Assembly: GCF_004137685.1 (NCBI RefSeq)
Contig: NZ_QYBB01000001.1
Span: 186,001-250,000, forward strand
Reading direction: 5' to 3'
DNA: 64,000 nucleotides
Origin: Lichenibacterium minor
GTDB lineage: Bacteria; Pseudomonadota; Alphaproteobacteria; Rhizobiales; Beijerinckiaceae
The notes beneath the pieces were generated by a model. It had not been told where the DNA came from, searched no databases, and saw only the letters and a list, made by a program, of their open reading frames with translations. Made by a program: the position numbers and the translations under genes. Shown piece by piece: positions 43,129 to 51,787 of the stretch (position 1 is the stretch's first letter; every line of letters starts with the position of its first letter).

Positions 43129-45165
43129 TTGTTCTACTTCAAGGCACCCATTCGGCCCGACGAGCCGGAGTCGCGCGATCCGGCCGAAGTTGAGTTCTGG
43201 CGTCGCCTCCTCGATCACGGCCCCGGCCCGATCCCGAAGCCGATCCAGACCGTCGACCAGATCCGTGACGAACTCGCCGAACTCGCCGAGCGCGGGGCGG
43301 TGTCCGCTCGCGCCCTCACGCTGTCCGAGGCCGGCTTCCGCCAGGGCGTCCGTGTCGTCGTGGTCCACGATCTCGGTGGCGGAATCGACCGGATCGAGCC
43401 CTTCGGGAAGGCCATCCAAGCGCCGCTGGAAGGAGCCGAAGCTGAGCATTTTCGACCCCTCGGCGAGGCTGAAATCGGCCCTGAAAACGTCGACTGTGAT
43501 CGAAAAGACACAACGGGCGAAGTGCTACCGACTTCGGCGGTGAGTGATGTTGAAATCGTTGGAATTTCGGATGCGGCAGGCTCGCCGTCCGAGGGGGTGA
43601 TTTCAGTCTCCCGTATTGTTGTTAAGAGCGAGACCCCTCCGCAGCCCCAACAGAAGCTCCAGCGAGCACGCACATCCTCCAAGCCCAATCCCAACTTTAT
43701 ATTTGAGACTGGGCTCATCCCGAAGACCAGGCCCAAGGCCGACTCTAAGTCTAAGGCCAAGGCCACAGCGCGGGCAAAGGCCAGGATCAAGGCCTTGGCG
43801 AGGACCAAAGCCAAATCCAAGCCGAAGAGAGAACGGAAACTGACTATATCCCGGGACGAGAGGGCCGAGGCGGAGCTTTGCTTTTTCATGGCGGAAGCGT
43901 TGGGTTGCCCGTTTAACATGAAGGCCGATTTGAACCCCGGGCACCTGGACGACCTCAGTGTCGAGGAGCGGATCGCTTTCTGTCTGAAGATCGTGGGCAA
44001 CCTCCTCGCCTACGCCCGGGGCCGCTGCATAGCCCGCGGCATGCCGTTTTCGTGGTGGCCGCCCGTGTGGGGGTGGGTCCGCGAGTCCGACCCTTGGACC
44101 AACCTCAAGGAACACGTGCACCTCGTCTTTTACGCCCCGGAGGACGAGCGGCGGCGCATGGTCAAGCTGATGGAGGAGAAGCGCAAGGCGACCAACCCGA
44201 AGGTCAAGAGGTGGTGCCCGAACGCCAAGTTCGCGCGGATCCACCCTTGGGAGCACTGGACCGGCTCGAAGTTCAAGTCGGCCTTCGGCTATTTCGTCAA
44301 GATGGCGAACCCCCAAGATTATCACTCCGACTCCACTATCTGGTACAAGAAGAGCGGGTTCATCACCGGCCCCCGGATTAAATTCTCGCCGTTCCTGCTC
44401 GACCCCGACCGGGTCGAGGCGCACCGAATCGACGTCCAGGCCTTGACGCAGCTCAGGGACAACGACCGGGTCATCATGCGCCGGAGCGGCTCCGAGCCGG
44501 CCAAGAACCCTCGCTCGCTGCTCCGGGCTCAGCGGTCCGCCCCGTCCGATGTCCATGCCGAGATCGTGCCGGTCGATGTCCCCGCCACGCCTGCACCGGC
44601 ACAGGTTCTCGTCACCGCCGCCGTCGAGCCCGAGCCCATCGAGCCCGCTACCTTTCTAACACCTGGGTCGGCCGGCCCTGTTCATCGTGACGAGACGGAG
44701 CACAGCGAGATGGACGTTGTCGAGGTCGAGACCCGGCTGGCCGCGCCGGCTGAGCCCGTGCCGATCCCTCGCGAGCCGGCCGCGGCGATCGTCGAGGTCC
44801 CGGTCGAGGCTGATGCCATGGAATTGATCGAGGCCGTCACCCTGGCAGTTCCGGCGGCGATCGATGCTGGCGCCATCCCGGCCGTGATCGTGTCCCCCGA
44901 CGTCCCGGCAGAGCCAGGACCTACCTCTCCGTCCCACAGGGCCGTGATCGCGTCGCTCGCCGTCCTCGGGCGCTCCGTGGCGCGGAACGTCATGGCCGGT
45001 GCAGCCCGGATCGCGTCGAGGCTCGGATCCCGGTCCCCGCCGCCATCGCCCACGACCCCGCCGTCGGCCCTGTGCCGACCCCGCGCACCGTTGTACGACC
45101 GGTCGGCCTTCATCGCGGCCGGCGCGTTCTTCGGCGCTCCAGATGTCCAGTCTATCCCGTGGTGA
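43129..45165 (+). CDS. HUH-type replication initiator-like protein (large)
   Basis: 678-residue protein, TTG start; no ATG or GTG is available in frame after the upstream stop at 43035. A basic Lys/Ala linker (about 203-237) leads to a domain with the HUH signature HVHLVF (H329, H331) and a YxxK motif (Y388-K391 in FGYFVKM). These are the metal ligands and nicking tyrosine of rolling-circle initiators. A Pro/Ala/Val-rich tail (about 490-620) of unknown role follows. It faces a second, different HUH protein. Likely acts on single-stranded origins of an integrated element. Confidence 0.7.
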   Translation: MFYFKAPIRPDEPESRDPAEVEFWRRLLDHGPGPIPKPIQTVDQIRDELAELAERGAVSARALTLSEAGFRQGVRVVVVHDLGGGIDRIEPFGKAIQAPLEGAEAEHFRPLGEAEIGPENVDCDRKDTTGEVLPTSAVSDVEIVGISDAAGSPSEGVISVSRIVVKSETPPQPQQKLQRARTSSKPNPNFIFETGLIPKTRPKADSKSKAKATARAKARIKALARTKAKSKPKRERKLTISRDERAEAELCFFMAEALGCPFNMKADLNPGHLDDLSVEERIAFCLKIVGNLLAYARGRCIARGMPFSWWPPVWGWVRESDPWTNLKEHVHLVFYAPEDERRRMVKLMEEKRKATNPKVKRWCPNAKFARIHPWEHWTGSKFKSAFGYFVKMANPQDYHSDSTIWYKKSGFITGPRIKFSPFLLDPDRVEAHRIDVQALTQLRDNDRVIMRRSGSEPAKNPRSLLRAQRSAPSDVHAEIVPVDVPATPAPAQVLVTAAVEPEPIEPATFLTPGSAGPVHRDETEHSEMDVVEVETRLAAPAEPVPIPREPAAAIVEVPVEADAMELIEAVTLAVPAAIDAGAIPAVIVSPDVPAEPGPTSPSHRAVIASLAVLGRSVARNVMAGAARIASRLGSRSPPPSPTTPPSALCRPRAPLYDRSAFIAAGAFFGAPDVQSIPW

Positions 45166-45576
45166 TCGCTCGCGCTGTGCCGCCATTCCTCGGCCGCCTT
45201 CGAGCCGTGGCACCGGGCGCCTCCCGAGCCCAGCCCCGTCTTCAGTGGTTTTTGGCCTTGGGATTGTGTCTATTTAGCAGAGGGTTACGGGAGTCCCTCC
45301 TCCGCTTCTGCGCAGGAGTTCCTCCGTTTTCTGCGCGGGGGTTCCTCCGTTTTCGGCGTCCGAGCCGGGACGGCGAGGCCCGCCCGGATGCCATCCAGTA
45401 TGACCACCGGCAGGGGTGGGGAAAGGTTCGGGGCGTGCCGACGCGGCGCCGAGGCGTATTCTCGACGGGGCTTATCCGCAGGGGCGGAGCCGGCCCCCCG
45501 CGACACCGTCGGCCACGGGAGGTCGGGCGCCGGTGTCGTCGATGTCGGCGCGTGGGGGCGCGGACGGTCGAGACGC
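45166..45576. other. Convergent interval between two HUH-protein genes
   Basis: 411 bases without a convincing gene. It holds about three tandem copies of a 22-23-base repeat (annotated separately) and a T-rich patch near 45249-45275. It is a candidate origin or terminator region for the two replication-like genes that end here. Confidence 0.4.
45298..45364 (+). repeat. Tandem 22-23-base repeats, candidate iterons
   Basis: Three imperfect head-to-tail units begin at 45298, 45320 and 45343, each starting tcctccg and continuing ttctgcgc or ttttcggc. Unit two differs from unit one at about four positions, while unit three diverges in its second half. Iterons of this size are typical rolling-circle Rep binding sites; the role is inferred from position. 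Confidence 0.55.
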
Positions 45577-46773
45577 TCAGATTTCGAGGAACCTGAGCAA
45601 CTTCACCGAATCCTTCTTCGGCTTCGGCTGCGGGTTTCCCAGCGCCTTCGCGAAGTCGAGGAACTGCCGCCCGTAGAGTTCGCCCGGCTTCTCGGCGGTC
45701 CAGAAGGGGTTGGGCGGCATCCCGTACATCACCTTGAACCAGCGCCACGCTTCCGGCCCGAGCGTCTGGGACCGCCCGAACCGCTGGCCCAGATACTGGC
45801 CCTGGTGCGAGTTCTCCTCCAGCCCGAGGTACCGCGCGAGCGGGATCCACGCGCGGCTCCGGCGCCGGCTCCCGCGGATGTGCATCTCCTCCTCGGGGTG
45901 GATCCCCTTCATGATGTAGCGCCAGAGATGCCACTGCTCGCCGACGCTCGTGAGCCGCTCGATCTTGACCGTCCTGGTGTCGTCCACCTCGATGGGCACG
46001 TCGGCGAAGGGGTTAACGGACGGATCAATGGGCTTGGCCGACATCGACCGCTTAGCCCGCTTCGGCCGCTTAGACGGCTTGGCGGCGGGACAGCGGGGAT
46101 ACATGCCGGTAATGGTGAAGATCGTCTGCGACACCTGCCGTTCGAATTTCTTGAGGGGGACCTCCTTCGGAAGGTGCAGCAGGACGTGCATGTGCAGCCC
46201 CCGTCCCTCGCCCCTTTCGACGACCCAGATGTAGTGGAACTCCGCCCCCCTGTACTCCAGCCACTTGCGGAGGAGGACGATCTGCCACTCGACCGCTTCG
46301 GCGACCTGTTCATCGGTGGTGAGCTTGACCGAGGTCCAGTTGCAGGTATACCAAATGTTGAAATTCAAGCCCATACAGTGCAGGAGCATCATCGCTTTGT
46401 ACGCGCGCTGCACCTGATTGATCGTGAGGTAGTTCAGCTCCTGCGGCTCATCCTCGTCGACCTCGAAGTCCAGGTTGCTAAGCCTCCGGAAGGTGGCGTT
46501 GATGTTCTCGATCTCGGCCACCTCCCGGCCGTCGACGGTATGGGACCAGTGGGCGTCGCCGAGCTTCTCGTGCATCGAGACGCGCAGCCTCCCAGGCTTC
46601 GCGCCACGCCTGTTCTTCACGGGCTCCGGGTCCATCGAGGCGTAAAAGGCCACGCGAGCGCGTTCGTAGGCTTCGTCGTCGAGCTTCTTGCCAAGCGTCC
46701 TGAAGGGGTTCGTGGCGACGGGCTCCGGCTCGGCCCTCGCGCCGGCCTCGGCCATTTCCTGGAATCTGTTCAT
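45577..46773 (-). CDS. HUH-type replication initiator-like protein (small)
   Basis: 398-residue protein with the HUH motif HMHVLLH (H194, H196) after the beta-strand YIWVVERGEG, and a YxxK motif (Y286-K289 in WRYIMKG). This is the core of a single-tyrosine rolling-circle initiator. It shares no obvious sequence outside these motifs with the larger HUH protein facing it. The ATG at 46773 follows a GGAGGT ribosome binding site. Confidence 0.72.
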   Translation of the reverse strand: MNRFQEMAEAGARAEPEPVATNPFRTLGKKLDDEAYERARVAFYASMDPEPVKNRRGAKPGRLRVSMHEKLGDAHWSHTVDGREVAEIENINATFRRLSNLDFEVDEDEPQELNYLTINQVQRAYKAMMLLHCMGLNFNIWYTCNWTSVKLTTDEQVAEAVEWQIVLLRKWLEYRGAEFHYIWVVERGEGRGLHMHVLLHLPKEVPLKKFERQVSQTIFTITGMYPRCPAAKPSKRPKRAKRSMSAKPIDPSVNPFADVPIEVDDTRTVKIERLTSVGEQWHLWRYIMKGIHPEEEMHIRGSRRRSRAWIPLARYLGLEENSHQGQYLGQRFGRSQTLGPEAWRWFKVMYGMPPNPFWTAEKPGELYGRQFLDFAKALGNPQPKPKKDSVKLLRFLEI

Positions 46774-47022
46774 GGGGACCTCCTACCTGAAGGCACCCGG
46801 GCTGCGATCTGCTGCCCGGTTCAATGCCTCGTGATGGGAGCTTCACAGAGGGCCGGAGAACTTCACGGCTTTCAGAAAATAAATTTTGAACACGCACAGG
46901 TAGAGGTATTTGCTCGGATATTACGACTCTTGCGGGTGATGATGCCCGGCTCTGAAGTTTACCGGCCCGCCCGGAAGCTACCCTCGACGGCGCCGTCCCG
47001 AGCGCCGCGGGAGATCCGCTTC
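46774..47022. other. Intergenic region upstream of the small HUH gene
   Basis: About 250 bases with an AT-rich block (near 46868-46925) suitable for a promoter of the minus-strand HUH gene, and the first copy of a 44-base repeat at its right end. No gene seen. Confidence 0.35.
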
Positions 47023-47024
47023 AT
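46981..47024 (+). repeat. Direct repeat copy 1 (44 bases)
   Basis: It shares the core cggcgcc(g/a)tcccgagcg and the following ccgcgggag with the copy at 48413-48456, about 37 of 44 positions identical. Both end in cttcat at the start of a small coding frame. Probably a duplicated upstream region of plasmid-type genes. Confidence 0.65.
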
Positions 47025-47078
47025 GACCGACACCGCATCATCCCCGCCGCAAAGCACCACCGTCTGGAACGTGTCGGG

Positions 47079-47548
47079 GTGAACGGCTTGGACGACATCA
47101 TCGGCGGCCTGCTCCCATCGCGCCGCGTCCTCGACGAGCTTCGACCCCTCTTGCCCGACGCGGTTCGAGGGGTGTTGCCCGTTGCCCGCGCCTTCGTCGC
47201 GGTCGACGCTGCGCTCATGGTCCACAGTGAGGCGCTCGTCGCCCTCGACCGGGCGGAGGCGGCCCTCGCCGCCGCTTCGATACCGAAGGGCGAGGCTGGG
47301 GCAGGACGGCGGCGGGGTCTCGGGTCGAAGCGGCGGGTCTCCATCGTCCGCCAAGCGCGGGAGATGCGCATAAGTCGGCTGGTGCGGGGCTCGGCTGCCC
47401 ATCTGCTGTCGGCCCCGGCTCGGGGTTGGACGACATCGCGCTCAAGCTGGCCGTGTTCATCGCGGCGGGCGAAGCAGGGCCTCCCGAGTCCGCCGTGTTA
47501 CCGTGGTTCAATCTCCGTCGACTTCTCGCCGATGTGGTCGGCCTCGCC
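47079..47548 (+). pseudogene. Small plasmid-type gene, apparently frameshifted (copy 1)
   Basis: The first about 65 codons (GTG at 47079, MNGLDDIIGG, then RRVLDELRPLLPDAVRGVLP and ARAFVAVDAAL) are clearly related to the copy at 58371. After about 47290 the frame loses protein-like character. A different frame then ends with DDIALKLAVFIAAGEAG and LRRLLADVVGLADVEI at 47548. This suggests a frameshift joining two halves. A 19-codon frame (47023-47082) overlaps the GTG as GTGA. Family unknown. Confidence 0.45.
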
Positions 47549-47878
47549 GACGTGGAGATCTGACGGAGTTCGAAAGCGGTGGTTTTCATATTTGACCATC
47601 AAGCCGCTTTGGAGATCGTATCGCCCGATTCGACGTTCCAAAAACGCCTGCCTCCACCCCGGCACGACTCAACTCAGGCATCTGCTCGGGAAATCACTCA
47701 TGCGGATAAGCTGGACTTTGAACCCCGAGTTGATTTGCGTCAGAAGCGCCACGACTATAGAATGAAACTTGGGAGATCGGCCCAAACGCTCACGAAATTC
47801 GCATCAAGGTTTCCCCGAACCTGAAAACATGAGCTACCTGAGAGGCCTCTCAACGGGGGCTCAAGCCTCCCACAACGG
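47549..47878. other. Gene-free stretch
   Basis: 330 bases of intermediate GC content with no convincing coding frame, repeat or hairpin. Confidence 0.35.
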
Positions 47879-48346
47879 ATGCAAGTCTTGTCTAACTCTG
47901 GTCCGGCTGCATGCATTTTCCAGGCGACTCGAATCGCCTTTCTCGCTCACAAATCAAGAGATATTTACGCAGAGGGTGAAAGAGATCTTTTAGCGACGCT
48001 ATCGTACGAAGATATCGTCGGAGCGAGCGACGATGACTGGGACATCGCTGGCATGTTCATCAATCTCCCCGGTCACTCTTATTGCGAGGCATTGTATATA
48101 TCGCCATATCTATATCGAATAATTAAATATTCTGAAATTTCATCTATATTCAATAGTCATACAAGTAACTATATTTTCTGCGAAGCTGAGTTTAACCGTC
48201 TGAATGAGAATTTTATATCGAACCCTCTCGTAAGGATCGTTCGAGATATTTCTATTGTCGATGTTCTCAATAACAAAATTTATCAACCTTCAGTCCCCTG
48301 CTCTAAAATACGATACGAGCCTAAGGAATCGCAGGCTCGCCCCTAG
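47879..48346 (+). CDS. Hypothetical protein of AT-rich origin
   Basis: 155-residue product with no recognised family. Base composition is far more AT-rich than anything to its left, and codons such as ata, aat and tta are frequent, a sign of transfer from a low-GC source. The start at 47879 is the first ATG in the frame; it has no clear ribosome binding site, so the gene could be a fragment. Confidence 0.45.
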   Translation: MQVLSNSGPAACIFQATRIAFLAHKSRDIYAEGERDLLATLSYEDIVGASDDDWDIAGMFINLPGHSYCEALYISPYLYRIIKYSEISSIFNSHTSNYIFCEAEFNRLNENFISNPLVRIVRDISIVDVLNNKIYQPSVPCSKIRYEPKESQARP

Positions 48347-48412
48347 CAAGTGAGATGTTGTTATGTCAGATGACTTACCGTCCTGAACATCCGCGATCCG
48401 CGATGAATTACA

Positions 48413-48456
48413 CCCTGACGGCGCCATCCCGAGCGCCGCGGGAGCCTCCCCTTCAT
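48413..48456 (+). repeat. Direct repeat copy 2 (44 bases)
   Basis: Near-copy of 46981-47024. Here the ATG of copy 1 is replaced by ATA, directly before the truncated DUF2958 frame, so the duplication appears to have placed a promoter-like segment in front of a gene that then lost its start. Confidence 0.6.
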
Positions 48457-48763
48457 AATTGACCTCGCCTCACGCTCGGCCGGCGAGGACGTCAATCCTT
48501 ATCCCTTGGTCGAGCTGTTCACGCCGAACGCGAACGCGACGTGGTTGTTGGCCGAACTCGACCCGGGCGAGCCCGACCGCGCCTTCGGTCTCTCTGACTT
48601 GGGCCTGGGACTTCCTGAACTCGGGTATGTCGCCCTGTCGGAATTGCGCGCCATCCGCGGCCCGTTGGGCCTCGCCGTCGAGCGGGACCAGCACTTCATC
48701 GCCGACCGCCAGCTTTCGGCCTATGCCGACGTCGCCCACGACCGGCGCCGCATCGAGACGTGA
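48457..48763 (+). pseudogene. DUF2958-family gene, 5'-truncated
   Basis: About 100 codons encode most of the DUF2958 domain common on plasmids and integrative elements (VELFTPNANATWLLAELDP, AFGLSDLGLGLPELGYVAL, GPLGLAVERDQHF, LSAYADVA). The usual N-terminal KLLT..R..LL segment is missing, and no ATG or GTG opens the frame; a TTG at 48506 would start inside the domain. Function of the family unknown. Confidence 0.7.
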
Positions 48764-49048
48764 TCTCGTCCCCCCTGACGGCGCCCGTTGCGGGACGAGG
48801 TGGGCGGGTAACACCCCGCCCCGGCGATGCCGCCCACGCAGCTCCGCATGGGCTTCCACACCCTATCAATGCATCCACGCCCGATGGGCTTTGTCATCAT
48901 GGCTTCGGGGTGAGTCGGAGGTCGTTCGTCATCCGGGGAGCGCGGGAGTGCCGCTTCGCCAGCCCGGGCGACCCCGCCCATCAAGCCCGCCGCTCGAACA
49001 CATGCGACCTTCCCAACCGAGGCACCGTCGTTCCATCTGACCGAGCTC
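48764..49048. other. Gene-poor stretch
   Basis: 285 bases with no convincing gene; frames here are short and shift composition. No strong hairpin seen. Confidence 0.3.
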
Positions 49049-49261
49049 GTGCCGCTTCGGGCCGGTTCGTTTTGGATGGTCTATTTAGGAAAGTCTGTTT
49101 TGGTTGGTGGGGTCATCAGGCTCATAATAGACTGCTGGAGCGGTTCGCTATGGGCTTACCCCAAGCGAACCGAAACGGAAGAAGCTGCCGCCAAGCGCCG
49201 GCATCAGATACACAGGGAGCAGTTGTTGACGCTCCTTCGCTGTGGGATAGAAGATGGGTGA
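49049..49261 (+). CDS. Small protein upstream of and overlapping the DUF4279 gene
   Basis: 70-residue frame with one hydrophobic segment (MVYLGKSVLVGGVIRLIIDC) followed by a charged helix (KRTETEEAAAKRRHQIHREQ). Its stop overlaps the DUF4279 start (ATGGGTGA), suggesting coupling. The real start may be the ATG at 49076. A 32-base palindromic repeat lies inside it, which weakens the case for a functional protein. Confidence 0.4.
   Translation: MPLRAGSFWMVYLGKSVLVGGVIRLIIDCWSGSLWAYPKRTETEEAAAKRRHQIHREQLLTLLRCGIEDG
49141..49172 (+). repeat. 32-nt imperfect palindrome, copy A
   Basis: Ends cggttcgct and agcgaaccg form a perfect nine-base inverted repeat around a 14-base centre containing tgggcttacccc. 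It matches copies at 49724, 53564 and 53618. Probably a transposase or regulator binding site left by an insertion element. Confidence 0.65.
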
Positions 49262-49679
49262 GCTTTTCGAGTCGGTCGCCACGTTGCGATTCTTCGGAGA
49301 TGAGCTGATCCCAGATCGTCTATCTGAGATGCTTGGGGGGCACCCCACGCTCTCTTCGCGCAAAGGTGACCCGGTCAGACTGGCGGAAAACGGTTCCGAA
49401 GTACGAGCACCCACAGGATCGTGGCGCTTAAAAACTGCCCGGCTCCGTCCAGGCGATCTCGATCGCCATGTGATCGAATTATTTCGGCACCTTACAGACG
49501 ATCTCGAAGTGTGGCGAATGCTTTCTTATCAGTTCAAAGCGGATGTGTTCTTTGGGATCCAGCTCGCAACTTACAACGAGGGAGTTTCACTTTCTCTAGA
49601 AAGTTTGCAGGCAGGTAGTTCAAGAGGGCTTACATTCGATTTCGATCTGTATGGATCTGAGGTGCATATTGCTGGATAG
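49254..49679 (+). CDS. DUF4279 domain protein
   Basis: 141-residue product with the DUF4279 pattern: VATLRFFGDELIPDRLSEML, GGHPTLSSRKGDP, TGSWRLKT, then a DLDRHVIELFRHL helix and a beta-rich C-terminus. Such proteins occur as small accessory proteins, often with toxin/immunity or phage genes; the biochemical role is unknown. Start ATG at 49254 overlaps the preceding small frame. Confidence 0.75.
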   Translation: MGELFESVATLRFFGDELIPDRLSEMLGGHPTLSSRKGDPVRLAENGSEVRAPTGSWRLKTARLRPGDLDRHVIELFRHLTDDLEVWRMLSYQFKADVFFGIQLATYNEGVSLSLESLQAGSSRGLTFDFDLYGSEVHIAG

Positions 49680-49988
49680 GAAAGCGTAGACTGGCACGCT
49701 GTGTTTCCAATGACGGCCCGCATCGGTTCGTTTGAGGTGTACTCATAGCGAACCGGTCCAGGTAGCCCATCAGAGTCCACCTCCATTGGTCTCTTCCGGA
49801 CATACCCAGGCGAACTGACGCGACAGAAGCTTAGGGCAGGGATTAGACGAGCAGATTTGGGCCGTACAGGGACAGAGGTCGTGAACCTACGATGAAAAAA
49901 TGAGCCAGCCCTCATTCAGCCGAAAACCCCCAGCTAATGTCTGTCATGCCGCACCGTACCGCGCGGCGCTGGAGACGGGAATGACACA
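49680..49988. other. Intergenic region with one palindromic repeat
   Basis: 309 bases without a convincing gene. It contains the 32-nt palindrome copy B at 49724. The last 60 bases form the probable promoter/leader of the small secreted protein. Confidence 0.4.
49724..49755 (-). repeat. 32-nt imperfect palindrome, copy B
   Basis: Reverse-complement copy of the element at 49141 (ends cggttcg / cgaaccg, about 25 of 32 positions shared). It lies 45 bases after the DUF4279 stop, so copies A and B bracket that gene in opposite orientation. Confidence 0.65.
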
Positions 49989-50213
49989 ATGAAGAATATC
50001 CTCGTTGGTACCGTGTTGATTCTGATTTCCGCTGGATCGGTTCCGACTTTTGCTCAGGACGGGCGTGAGGCGCAGATGATTGGCTTCCATGATCTCTGTG
50101 ACCACGGTGATAAGAAAGCCTGTGTCAAGTTCGGAATGATGCTGCAGCAGAATGCCGATCGGCAAGCTGATTGGCGTCGGGCTCATCCCGACTGGTTTTT
50201 TTTCGAGCGATGA
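49989..50213 (+). CDS. Small secreted protein
   Basis: 74-residue product with a clear signal peptide (MKNILVGTVLILISAG, cleavage after TFAQ near residue 23). A 50-residue mature part has two cysteines (LCDHGDKKACVKFG) and an aromatic end (PDWFFFER). Not recognised as a family. A hairpin follows at 50254. Likely periplasmic. Confidence 0.65.
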   Translation: MKNILVGTVLILISAGSVPTFAQDGREAQMIGFHDLCDHGDKKACVKFGMMLQQNADRQADWRRAHPDWFFFER

Positions 50214-50253
50214 CATAACGGCTCGGCCGCTGCACGTAGGGTAAACCCTTCGA

Positions 50254-50279
50254 CCCTGGCGATGATTTGGTCGCCAGGG
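50254..50279 (+). terminator. Terminator-like hairpin after the small secreted protein
   Basis: Perfect nine-base stem ccctggcga / tcgccaggg with an eight-base loop, 40 bases after the stop codon. The following bases (gctagactaagtt) are only weakly T-rich. Confidence 0.5.
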
Positions 50280-50430
50280 CTAGACTAAGTTACGAGCTGT
50301 GATCCTCTGCTTTGAAATAGATATCAAGGCATCGTCCCTTGTGTCGAATTGATTGTAAGCGTCGCTCCGCCCTCACTTTTCGAGGCCTTGCGTGGCGTTC
50401 GAAGATCGAGGCCCAAGGAGGCTTCGATCC

Positions 50431-50553
50431 ATGTCTATGCCTGGGCTTGTGCTCGTGTCTGAGAGGCCGCAGCGCTTCGACGTCTGCACCGGCAGGGGGC
50501 GCCGACGCCGCTTCACCGCGAGCGAGAAGGCTGCGCTCGTCGAGGACATCAAG
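50431..50553 (+). pseudogene. IS66-family accessory transposase gene remnant
   Basis: About 40 codons resemble the start of IS66 TnpA (ERPQRFDVCTGRGRRRRFTA then SEKAALVEDIKR). The match then breaks off exactly where the DUF1501 gene of the opposite strand ends. No tnpB, tnpC or inverted repeats are visible, so this is a decayed insertion-sequence edge. Confidence 0.6.
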
Positions 50554-51784
50554 CGAAGAGCCGCGCCATCGGCCGCACGCCCTCTGAGCCCGGGAACACG
50601 CTGCGGGCGAGCACCTCCTCCGACAGGCCCCACTGGACGGCGAGAACGCCCTTGAAGATCGCCCGTAGGTCGGTCGTGGGCTTCAGGTCGCGGCCCTCGT
50701 GGAGCTGAGCGGGGGCGAGGCCGGGCCAATCGGCGAGGACGAGGCCGCCCTTCAGCGCGCCGCCAGCCAGAAGCGCCACTGTGCCGGTGCCGTGGTCGGT
50801 ACCTACCGTGCCGTTGATGTGGACGGTGCGGCCGAACTCCGTCGCCACCACGACCGTCGTGTCGCGCCAATGCTCGCCGAGCCCCGCTTCCAGAGCCGCC
50901 ACCGCGCCGTCGAGCCCGCCGAGCAGCTGGGCCAGCCGTCCCGTCGCCCCGCCCTCGTTCGCGTGGGTGTCCCAGCCGTCGAAGGCCAGGGCCGCGATGC
51001 GGGGCCCGTCGGCGGCCGCGAGCAGGCGCGCCGCGCCCTCGGCGGCCTGCCGCATGCCCTGCGGCGACCCCATGTCGCCGCCTCGCCCCATGCCGCCGGG
51101 CGTCCCCGTCTCGGTCGCGGCCAACCGTTCCGTCGCGAGCCCCTGGGCCAGCGCCATGCCCAGCGCCGGGTCGCGCCGGGCGTAGAGGTCGAGCACGCGG
51201 CCAGCAAGGTCCGCGCCCGCCGTTGCGGGGCCGGCCTGCGGCGCCCAGCCGAGCACCGGCGCCGGTCCGCGGATCACGAGCGGCGCCACGGCGCCGACGG
51301 CGAGGCCCGTCGTCCCGACCCGCTCGCCCGCGGGCAGCGCCGCCATGGCCCGGTTGAGCCAGCCTGAGGCGGTGAGGCCCGGCACCGGCTGGCCGCTTTC
51401 CAGCACGTCCTGCCCGTCAAAATGCGAGCGCTCGCGGTAGCCGGTCGCGGTGGCATGGACCACCGCGGCCTGCCCGGCCCGGAACAGCCGCGCGAAGGCC
51501 GGCATGGCGGGGTTGAGGGCGAAGAATCCGTCGAGCGGCAGGGCGGGGTGGTCGCCATCACGCTGCAGCGCCAGCGCGCCGTGCAGCCCGGCATAGGCGG
51601 GGTCGCCGAGCGGCGCCACAGTCGAGAGCCCGTCGAGGGCGCCGCGCAGCACGATCGTGACGAGGCGCATGTCGCGCGCGCCGGCGGCCCGGGCGAAGCG
51701 GGGCATGAAGGCCCAGGCGAAGCAGCCGGCACCGCCGCCCAGCAGGGCGCGGCGGGTGGGGCTCGGAGTTTCGCAGAGCGACAA
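50549..51784 (-). CDS. DUF1501 family protein (Tat-exported)
   Basis: 411-residue protein with a twin-arginine-like leader (TRRALLGGGAGCFAWAFMP). It has the DUF1501 core typical of the alkaline-phosphatase-like superfamily: VTIVLRGALDGLSTVAPLGD, ERSHFDGQDVLESG, FDGWDTHANEGG and TVVVATEFGRTVHING. The start is a TTG at 51784 with a strong GGAGGTGA site five bases before it. It overlaps nothing but lies four bases after the DUF1800 stop; the two families almost always occur together. Biochemical role unknown. Confidence 0.88.
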   Translation of the reverse strand: MSLCETPSPTRRALLGGGAGCFAWAFMPRFARAAGARDMRLVTIVLRGALDGLSTVAPLGDPAYAGLHGALALQRDGDHPALPLDGFFALNPAMPAFARLFRAGQAAVVHATATGYRERSHFDGQDVLESGQPVPGLTASGWLNRAMAALPAGERVGTTGLAVGAVAPLVIRGPAPVLGWAPQAGPATAGADLAGRVLDLYARRDPALGMALAQGLATERLAATETGTPGGMGRGGDMGSPQGMRQAAEGAARLLAAADGPRIAALAFDGWDTHANEGGATGRLAQLLGGLDGAVAALEAGLGEHWRDTTVVVATEFGRTVHINGTVGTDHGTGTVALLAGGALKGGLVLADWPGLAPAQLHEGRDLKPTTDLRAIFKGVLAVQWGLSEEVLARSVFPGSEGVRPMARLFA

Positions 51785-51787
51785 GGG

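Noticed and set aside
45388..47082. 564-codon plus-strand frame opposite the small HUH gene
   Set aside because: The minus strand has HUH and YxxK motifs and a good ribosome binding site; the plus-strand product shows no family features. Only its last 19 codons may matter, as a separate short frame.
48760..49308. 182-codon plus-strand frame
   Set aside because: It overlaps the better supported small frame and the DUF4279 start, and its sequence is Arg/Ser/Pro-rich without pattern.
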